A stretch of 11,154 nucleotides of DNA, taken from positions 1-11,154 of the forward strand of contig NZ_CAMPHN010000140.1 in the NCBI RefSeq assembly GCF_946885885.1, written 5' to 3'. The DNA comes from an uncultured Pseudomonas sp. (GTDB taxonomy: Bacteria > Pseudomonadota > Gammaproteobacteria > Pseudomonadales > Pseudomonadaceae). The notes below the pieces were generated by a model. It was not told the origin of the DNA and did no database searches. It was given only the letters and a program-made list of their open reading frames with translations. Both the position numbers and the translations under genes were made by a program. Positions 5,696 through 11,154 of the stretch are shown here, in pieces (within the stretch, counting starts at the first letter, position 1; each line of letters begins with the position of its first letter).

Positions 5696-6955
5696 ATGGT
5701 AGATAGCATCCGTGCCAGCGATGGGCCACAGCTCAACCCAGTTGATAGACATAATGAAAGCAAGCCGATGAGCATGCCTCCCTCTGTCGCCGGCCAGTCA
5801 TCGCAGCCGGCGATGGAGGGCGATACACCGGTTGCCATGTCGCTACGACAACGACCTATGCAGCAACGAACAGCCCCTCCACAAACACCAACCACCGGCG
5901 CTACCGGCAGCCAACAGGCAGTTGCAGCGCAACAACCTGGGGCAGCGAGGGACAGCAACCAATCTCCGAGCCTCATCAACACTTTCGGAAAATTGTTTAC
6001 CACGATTATTGCGGCTTCCGCCGCTTACCGTGGTATGCGTAACCCAATGGATTTCGTTCAGCATCCTGACCAGGCCATCCTGGGTACGCTTAAACTGAGT
6101 CAGCGAGCGGATGCCAATACGCTTTCCCGTGCCAATAACACGGTACTGAACCACTTCGGCCAATATATCCCTGATAACAGCGCCTGCTATAAGGCCAAGG
6201 CCGAGGTGACCTTTGACCTGCCGTCGAATACTGCCGGGAAGTTCTACATGGAGAGCAACGAGGTCAAAGTGGCGGCCTATCATCCTTTGGGTTCCCACCC
6301 CAATCATCATGCCCGCCATGAGTTCGTGCATTGCTATACCCATCCCGACTTCATGGATAAAAACAAGTACACAAAAAACGAGGAGCTTTACGAGGGTGTG
6401 ACTGAACATATCACCGACAAAATGCCTCACGATATGTGGCCGCTGGATATGGATTCGTCGGCATATCACGAGTTCAAGCTGAGCAACGGAAAAACCTGGA
6501 CCCAGGCCGCTAACGAGATTGAGCAGAAAGTCGGCGAGGAAACGCTGCTCAAGGCAGTGTTCAGTGGTGATAAGAACGCGATAAGCGATGTCTCGTCCGC
6601 GGCTGCAAACATTTACCCCAAGGCTTATTCGACACAGGTCTGGAACAATATTGGTCTAGTCACGGAGATGCGTGGTACCCAAGAGTTGACCGAGTGCTAT
6701 GTGGGGGCCCTGGCGGCAAACGAGGTAGAGATTCCCGACACTTACAGTAAGCCCTATTTACCGGTCTCGTTCCTCGACAATATTTCCGCGCAGGATCGCC
6801 AGCAGATGGCGGAACAGGCAAAAGCCTGTCAGGAACGCATGGGCGACGTATTCAATGCGGCCTTTTTCGGTTTCGACAAGGACGGCCAGAAGGATGCGCT
6901 CAAGGCCGTACGCGAAGATGTAAAGATGTACTGGAAACCGGTGTTAAAAGACTAG
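5696..6955 (+). CDS. Candidate type III effector, zinc metalloprotease (HEFVH)
   Basis: A 419-residue protein that I do not recognise as a named effector. Residues 1-92 are rich in Ser, Pro, Gln, Thr and Ala with no hydrophobic segment, as expected of a type III secretion signal plus chaperone-binding region. A short hydrophobic patch (about 100-112) follows. The core carries HEFVH (His208-His212), the HExxH zinc motif with Glu209 as presumed general base. ELYEGVTEHIT follows 18 residues later, where Glu233 or Glu237 could be the third zinc ligand, as in gluzincins. The segment preceding the motif is unusually His-rich (HPLGSHPNHHARHEF). The C-terminal 200 residues match nothing I know. ACGAGG lies 5 nt before the ATG. 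Base composition is lower in GC than the flanking genes. One reservation is that Asp3 and Asp9 are less usual in the first twelve residues of HrpL effectors. A toxin secreted by another route is possible. Confidence 0.7.
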   Translation: MVDSIRASDGPQLNPVDRHNESKPMSMPPSVAGQSSQPAMEGDTPVAMSLRQRPMQQRTAPPQTPTTGATGSQQAVAAQQPGAARDSNQSPSLINTFGKLFTTIIAASAAYRGMRNPMDFVQHPDQAILGTLKLSQRADANTLSRANNTVLNHFGQYIPDNSACYKAKAEVTFDLPSNTAGKFYMESNEVKVAAYHPLGSHPNHHARHEFVHCYTHPDFMDKNKYTKNEELYEGVTEHITDKMPHDMWPLDMDSSAYHEFKLSNGKTWTQAANEIEQKVGEETLLKAVFSGDKNAISDVSSAAANIYPKAYSTQVWNNIGLVTEMRGTQELTECYVGALAANEVEIPDTYSKPYLPVSFLDNISAQDRQQMAEQAKACQERMGDVFNAAFFGFDKDGQKDALKAVREDVKMYWKPVLKD

Positions 6956-6989
6956 AAGAGCGCTGCGCGCCTGGCCAAACCTCGTAGTA

Positions 6990-7014
6990 CCGATCAGGCA
7001 CAAGCCCTGATCGG
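6990..7014. terminator. Perfect 9-bp hairpin after the effector gene
   Basis: CCGATCAGG (6990-6998) and CCTGATCGG (7006-7014) are perfect inverted repeats around a 7-nt loop, 34 nt past the effector stop. There is no T-tract on either side, so it may be a factor-dependent terminator, an mRNA-stabilising hairpin or an operator for the downstream AraC-type gene. Confidence 0.4.
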
Positions 7015-7153
7015 CGTAGAGCAACGCTGGCGCCGCCGCACAACCCGCCAGGCTGAGATCCCCCTCCGAGACTTGCCAAATCTTGCGCTTTTTCACCTGC
7101 GGGGCTGGCGCTCGCCCATGTCCGGAGTAGCATGGTGCGGCAGAGGAAAGCCC

Positions 7154-8029
7154 ATGTCGCAACTCGATCAAAGCCAGGTGTTTCTGGCGATGTACAGCTC
7201 GCCCAACTCCAAACTGTTGCACAGCGCCGAGCTGGGCGATGGGTTGGCGGCTGCGAGTTGGAGCAACAGCCACGACACCCGCGACTACGAGGCGCCGAGC
7301 CATCACACGCTGTCCTGCTACCTGGCCGGCGGCACCGGCACCTTTCGCCGCGAACGCCCGCATGACAAAGGCGCGCCGGACAAGCTGTGCATCCTGCCGG
7401 CGGGGCATGAGTCGGCCTGGGTGATCAATGGCGACATCCACCTGGTGCATCTGTATGTCAGCCAGGAGCAGTTCGCCCTGGGCGCGGTTCGCCTGCTCGA
7501 TCGCGAACCCCGCGAGTTGCAGTTGCGCGAGGGCACCTTCCTCGACGACCCGCAGCAGGCCCGGCGTTTCCGTCAGCTCAGCCGGCTCGATTGGCGCGAG
7601 CCCGGCGAACGCCTGCTGACCAGCAGCCTGGCCCATGACCTACTCGACCATGCGCTGCTGTCCCAGGTCGGTCGGCGCGACGGCCTGCGCCTGACCGGCG
7701 GTTTGGCGCCGGCGCAACGCAAACGCTTGCGTGAGTTTATCGACAGCCATCTCGACGAGCCCTTGAGCCTGGGACAATTGGCCGGGCTGTGCGCGCTGTC
7801 CGAGTACCATTTCGCGCGGATGTTCAGCCTCAGCTTCGGCGTACCGCCGCACCGCTATCTGCTGGCGCGACGTCTCGAACGCGCCCGCGAACTGCTGCGC
7901 ACCAGCCAATTGCCTTTCGGCGACATCGCCCTGGCCTGTGGTTTCGCCAGCGCCAGCCATTTCAGCAACCGCTTTCGCCAGGCCGTGGGCGCGACGCCGG
8001 GGCAATACCGCAGCGCATTCGCCGGCTGA
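7154..8029 (+). CDS. AraC-family transcriptional regulator
   Basis: A 291-residue cytoplasmic DNA-binding regulator. Residues 1-175 form a cupin-like sensor domain of the AraC type, including SYTL-like strand SHHTLSCYLAGGTG and the hydrophobic ILPAGHESAW segment (80-89). Residues 186-288 form the paired helix-turn-helix domain: the first HTH spans about 205-226 (LGQLAGLCALSEYHFARMF). The second spans about 255-276 with DIALACGFASASHFSNRFRQ, followed by the typical GATPGQYR end (279-286). The frame opens at a TTG at 7073, but GAGG at 7143-7146, 7 nt before the ATG at 7154, decides the start. Its effector molecule and target genes are unknown. It directly follows the candidate type III effector but resembles its other, high-GC neighbours in composition, so it is more likely part of the host backbone than the cassette. 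Confidence 0.92.
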   Translation: MSQLDQSQVFLAMYSSPNSKLLHSAELGDGLAAASWSNSHDTRDYEAPSHHTLSCYLAGGTGTFRRERPHDKGAPDKLCILPAGHESAWVINGDIHLVHLYVSQEQFALGAVRLLDREPRELQLREGTFLDDPQQARRFRQLSRLDWREPGERLLTSSLAHDLLDHALLSQVGRRDGLRLTGGLAPAQRKRLREFIDSHLDEPLSLGQLAGLCALSEYHFARMFSLSFGVPPHRYLLARRLERARELLRTSQLPFGDIALACGFASASHFSNRFRQAVGATPGQYRSAFAG

Positions 8030-8046
8030 GCCCTCGATCACGCCCC

Positions 8047-8078
8047 GTAGGATGGCGTTGAGCGCAGCGATACCCATC
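8047..8078 (+). repeat. GTAGG...GAGCGCAGCG...CC hairpin repeat, copy B
   Basis: Matches the unit at 1858-1889 in 27 of 32 positions, sharing the core TGAGCGCAGCGA. The ends GATGG (8051-8055) and CCATC (8074-8078) pair, with a compensatory change relative to the other copy. It begins 18 nt after the AraC-type gene's stop codon. Confidence 0.6.
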
Positions 8079-8263
8079 GAATCGTTTCAGAAATATCGCC
8101 TTCGCCAGCCCAGAGCCTCAAAGAAAAACCATGCGACAGATGCGCCCGGCCTTGCGTCCGTAACGGGCTGCTAATCCACCTGGGCTGTGCCAGAATCATC
8201 GGCTTTGTCGATCTTTGGCCGTGTCATGTCCATACCCCACCATTGCGTCGTGAGCCCCGTCTG

Positions 8264-10897
8264 ATGGCCCTGGAAACGCTCCAGTTACGCCAGGCCGATT
8301 GGCGCGCGGAATTCGGCTCCGGCGCTTTAGAGCGCGGCCAAGGCTATGCCAAACAAGGCCGCAGCACCCTGCTGAGCATCAAGGACGGCACCCTGCTCGC
8401 CAATTGCCGCGGCTCGGGTGCGCAAACCTATCAGCAGCGCATCCTGCTGTTGCCCAAGGGCGATACCTGGCAGGTGATCGGCCATTGCAGTTGCCCGGTG
8501 GGGCGCAACTGCAAGCATGTGGTCGCCGCCCTGCTGACCCTGGAAAACCAGCAAGCCGCCGGGATCGATCTCAGCCCGTTGATCGAGCCGCGCGCCGATG
8601 TACTCGAAGAGCGCCTGGAGGGCATCCAGCCGCAACCGATACTGACCCTCGGCAGCCATGTGCGCGTGCATTTCGATGCGCGCAAAGGCCGCATGCACGA
8701 ACAAACCCATCATCGCGCCGCCCTGGCCTTCGACTACCAGGGCCACCGCGCCTTCGGCAAGACGGCGAAGGACCTGGTGGTGCGCCCGGCAATCGACCGG
8801 CGTCTACGCATCGTCCGCGATGCCGAGGCCGAGGCGGCGCTGCGTAAACGCCTGGAAGACACCGGCCTGCAGCGCGCCTTGAGGCAGAGCGAGGCGCTGC
8901 CCGAGGAAGCCGGCGAACCGTTCGAACTGAGCAGCGATGGCGCCTGGCTGAGCTTCGTGCAGGAGCAGCTACCGCGCTTGCGCGAGCTGGGCTGGCAGAT
9001 CCATATGCAGCCGGATTTCCACTTCAACCTGGCGCGGGTCGACGACTGGTACGGTGAAATCGAGGAGGAGCCGGAAACCGGCTGGTTCGACCTGGAGCTG
9101 GGCATCGAAGTCGACGGTCAACGCATCAGCCTGCTGCCGATTCTGTTGCAGGCGATCCGCCGCACACCTTGGCTGCTGACCAACGAGGCCGTGGCCCAGC
9201 GCCAGGCAGGCGAGATGCTGCTGGTCAGCTTGCCGCACAGCCACAAGCGCATCGCCCTGCCCTTCGCCCGCTTACAACCGCTGCTGAGCACCTTGGGCGA
9301 GCTGTTCTTCCGCGATACCGAGGAGATCGGCCAACGCTTGCGCCTGCCGCGCGCCGATGCCGCGCGTCTGAGCGGCCTGGAACAAGGCCTGGGCTTGAAA
9401 TGGCAAGGCGGCGAGCAGCTGCGCGCCTTCGCCCAACGCTTGCAATCACTCGCCGAACAGAGCGTGGCCGCCCCCGCAGGGTTGCAGGCCGAACTGCGCC
9501 CCTATCAACTGCATGGCCTGAACTGGATGCAAAGCCTCTGCGAATTGCAGGTCGGCGGCGTGCTGGCCGACGACATGGGCCTGGGCAAAACCCTGCAGAC
9601 CCTGGCGCATATCCTCAGCGAGAAACAGGCCGGGCGCCTGACCCAGCCGGCGTTGATCGTCATGCCCACCAGCCTGATCCCCAACTGGCAGGACGAAGCC
9701 GCGCGTTTCACCCCCAGCCTGCGCGTCCTGACCCTGCACGGGCCGCAGCGGCGTACCCAGTTCAAACTGATCGCCAGTCATGACATCGTCCTGACCACCT
9801 ACGCCCTGCTGCCGCGCGACCTCAAGAGCCTGGCCGCGCAGCCCTATCGCCTGCTGATTCTCGACGAGGCGCAGAACATCAAGAACCCGCGCAGCAAAGC
9901 CGCCCTCGCCGCCGGCCAATTGCAGGCCTGGCAACGCCTGTGCCTGACCGGCACGCCGCTGGAGAACCACCTGGGCGAGCTCTGGTCGCTGTTCAACTTC
10001 CTGATGCCCGGCTGGCTCGGCGACGCCAAAAGCTTCGCCCGCGACTACCGCACGCCCATCGAAAAACACGCCAACCAGCAGCGGCTGGCGCACCTGCGCG
10101 GGCGTATCAAACCCTTCGTCCTGCGGCGCAAGAAAGAACAGGTGGCGCGCGAGCTGCCGGAAAAAACCGAAATCACCCATTGGGTCGAACTCAGCGCCGC
10201 CCAGCGCGACCGCTATGAAACCCTGCGTCTGGCAATGGACAAGAAAGTGCGCGACGAAATCGCCCGCCAGGGCCTGGCGCGCAGCCAGATCGTCATCCTC
10301 GAAGCGCTGTTGCGCCTGCGCCAGGCCTGCTGCGATCTGCGTCTGCTCGGCGACGACGATGTCCAACTGAAAAGCAGCGACTCGGGCAAGCTCAGCACGC
10401 TGCTGGAAATGCTCGAAGAGCTGGTCGCCGAAGGTCGCCGGGTGCTGCTGTTTTCCCAGTTCACCTCGATGCTGGCGCTGATCGAAACCGAACTGCAGGC
10501 GCGCAAGATCGGCTACGCCAAACTCACCGGTGCCACCCAGGACCGGCGCACCCCGGTGCAACGCTTCCAGGCCGGCGAGTTCCCGGTGTTTCTGATCAGC
10601 CTAAAAGCCGGCGGCGCGGGCCTCAACCTCACCGCCGCCGACACCGTGATCCACTTCGACCCCTGGTGGAACCCGGCCGCCGAAGCCCAGGCCAGCGACC
10701 GCGCCTACCGCATCGGTCAGGACAAACCGGTATTCGTCTACAAACTGATCGCCCGAGGCAGCGTCGAAGAAAAGATTCAGCACCTGCAAAACGCCAAAGC
10801 CACCCTGGCCCAAGGTGTGCTGGAAGGCGCCAGCCAAGGCCAGTGGCAACTCGGCGAAGAGGACCTGCAGGCGCTGTTCGCGCCCTTGAGCGACTGA
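8264..10897 (+). CDS. SNF2-family helicase with N-terminal SWIM zinc finger
   Basis: An 877-residue cytoplasmic ATPase of the SNF2/RapA superfamily that should translocate on double-stranded DNA and remodel protein-DNA complexes; the biological target is unknown. Residues 75-85 form a SWIM zinc finger ([11 protein letters not shown]: Cys75, Cys77, Cys83, His85). Residues of about 90-400 are a long accessory region without a motif I recognise. The ATPase core starts near 410 with [13 protein letters not shown], then Walker A DMGLGKT (437-443), the DEAQ box (534-537) and the [19 protein letters not shown] motif III region. The C-terminal lobe carries [28 protein letters not shown] and the [11 protein letters not shown] arginine-finger motif. 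All catalytic motifs appear intact. The frame opens at TTG 8243, but the ATG at 8264 is a better start, though its ribosome-binding site is poor. It stands alone, with repeats on both sides. Confidence 0.93.
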   Translation: MALETLQLRQADWRAEFGSGALERGQGYAKQGRSTLLSIKDGTLLANCRGSGAQTYQQRILLLPKGDTWQVIGHCSCPVGRNCKHVVAALLTLENQQAAGIDLSPLIEPRADVLEERLEGIQPQPILTLGSHVRVHFDARKGRMHEQTHHRAALAFDYQGHRAFGKTAKDLVVRPAIDRRLRIVRDAEAEAALRKRLEDTGLQRALRQSEALPEEAGEPFELSSDGAWLSFVQEQLPRLRELGWQIHMQPDFHFNLARVDDWYGEIEEEPETGWFDLELGIEVDGQRISLLPILLQAIRRTPWLLTNEAVAQRQAGEMLLVSLPHSHKRIALPFARLQPLLSTLGELFFRDTEEIGQRLRLPRADAARLSGLEQGLGLKWQGGEQLRAFAQRLQSLAEQSVAAPAGLQAELRPYQLHGLNWMQSLCELQVGGVLADDMGLGKTLQTLAHILSEKQAGRLTQPALIVMPTSLIPNWQDEAARFTPSLRVLTLHGPQRRTQFKLIASHDIVLTTYALLPRDLKSLAAQPYRLLILDEAQNIKNPRSKAALAAGQLQAWQRLCLTGTPLENHLGELWSLFNFLMPGWLGDAKSFARDYRTPIEKHANQQRLAHLRGRIKPFVLRRKKEQVARELPEKTEITHWVELSAAQRDRYETLRLAMDKKVRDEIARQGLARSQIVILEALLRLRQACCDLRLLGDDDVQLKSSDSGKLSTLLEMLEELVAEGRRVLLFSQFTSMLALIETELQARKIGYAKLTGATQDRRTPVQRFQAGEFPVFLISLKAGGAGLNLTAADTVIHFDPWWNPAAEAQASDRAYRIGQDKPVFVYKLIARGSVEEKIQHLQNAKATLAQGVLEGASQGQWQLGEEDLQALFAPLSD

Positions 10898-10936
10898 TTT
10901 ACTTGCCCGATGTAGATCCTCAAAGTCTACGGCTTC

Positions 10937-11013
10937 GTAGGGCGAACATGCCTAAGGCTTGTCCGCCATCCGGATCGCCATCGGTGGACAAGGCTTCGCC
11001 ATGTCCACCCTAC
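10937..11013. repeat. 77-bp imperfect palindromic repeat (REPIN-like)
   Basis: The left arm (10937-10967, starting GTAGGGCGAACATG) and the reverse complement of the right arm (10983-11013) agree at 25 of 31 positions around a 15-nt centre. The arms share AAGGCTTGTCC-like sequence and GTAGGG ends. The structure suggests a mobile, non-coding palindromic element of the REPIN type. It lies about 40 bp after the helicase stop and may act as a transcript 3' end. Confidence 0.5.
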
Positions 11014-11026
11014 AAAAGCCCGTTTT

Positions 11027-11047
11027 GTAGCCCGGATGCAATCCGGG
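11027..11047 (+). repeat. GTAGCC...CCGGG palindromic repeat, copy 4 (minimal form)
   Basis: A compact copy, GTAGCCCGGATGCAATCCGGG, in which CCCGGAT pairs perfectly with ATCCGGG around a 3-nt loop. It represents the hairpin shared by the copies at 43-74, 704-733 and 742-771 without their central insertions. Confidence 0.65.
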
Positions 11048-11101
11048 GGAGCGATTGTGCGGTCGGCGCTGCTTCCCGAGTTGCGCTGCGTACCACCAAC
11101 C

Positions 11102-11154
11102 GTGGGAGGCGCTTCAGCGGCGAGCTTTTCGCTCCAGCTGTCGCGGCTAAAGCC
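11102..11154. repeat. REP-like doublet, cut by the window end
   Basis: GTGGGAGGCGCTTCAGCGGC (11102-11121) resembles the GTGGGAGCGGCTT-type REP of pseudomonads. It is followed by GCTCCAGC and then TCGCGGCTAAAGCC (11141-11154), which is the start of a similar unit in the opposite orientation. The second unit continues beyond the window. Confidence 0.5.

Noticed and set aside
7073..7153. TTG-initiated extension of the AraC-type regulator
   Set aside because: The ATG at 7154 has GAGG at ideal distance and the extension lacks homology-like sequence.
6944..7636. 230-codon minus-strand open frame over the AraC-type gene
   Set aside because: It is the antisense shadow of a well-supported regulator gene and runs through a hairpin and the intergenic gap.
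9446..10561. 371-codon open frame on the minus strand opposite the helicase
   Set aside because: It is antisense to intact SNF2 motifs and arises from GC-rich codon use. The encoded sequence has no domain pattern.
10912..10930. Terminator GTAGA/TCTAC after the helicase
   Set aside because: The stem is only 5 bp with a 9-nt loop and no T-tract follows.

Overview
The window looks like the chromosome of a Pseudomonas-type gammaproteobacterium. It has high-GC genes, short palindromic GTAG-headed intergenic repeats and REP-like sequences that are common in this genus, and gene families typical of pseudomonads. I cannot name the species. There is no rRNA, tRNA, CRISPR array or complete insertion sequence.

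Layout: (1) 1-803, minus strand: a PaaI-like hotdog thioesterase, bordered by copies of a GTAGCC...CCGGG repeat. (2) 804-1706, minus strand: a ten-helix EamA/DMT exporter. (3) 1707-2029: a divergent intergenic region holding a 144-bp element with 26-bp terminal inverted repeats, which looks like a MITE. (4) 2030-2542: a small membrane-anchored M23 (LytM-type) endopeptidase. (5) 2543-3491: an AT-rich leader and an orphan periplasmic solute-binding protein. (6) 3492-5061: about 350 bp of non-coding DNA, a possible 15-codon leader peptide, and a membrane diguanylate cyclase with intact GGEEF and RxxD I-site. (7) 5062-6955: a lower-GC cassette with a near-consensus hrp box, a CesT-like type III secretion chaperone, and a 419-residue protein with a disordered N-terminus and an HEFVH zinc-protease motif. 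(8) 7154-8029: an AraC-family regulator. (9) 8264-10897: a SWIM-finger SNF2 helicase. (10) 10898-11154: a dense cluster of palindromic repeats.

The most interesting part is region 7. Promoter motif, chaperone and candidate effector follow one another in the order typical of orphan effector loci controlled by HrpL and placed away from the secretion apparatus. Motifs, order and base composition all point to an acquired, apparently undescribed type III metalloprotease effector with its own chaperone. No other type III secretion gene lies in the window, so the existence of a cognate Hrp system and HrpL in this organism is inferred. The other genes look like independent single-gene units, with no other clear operon.
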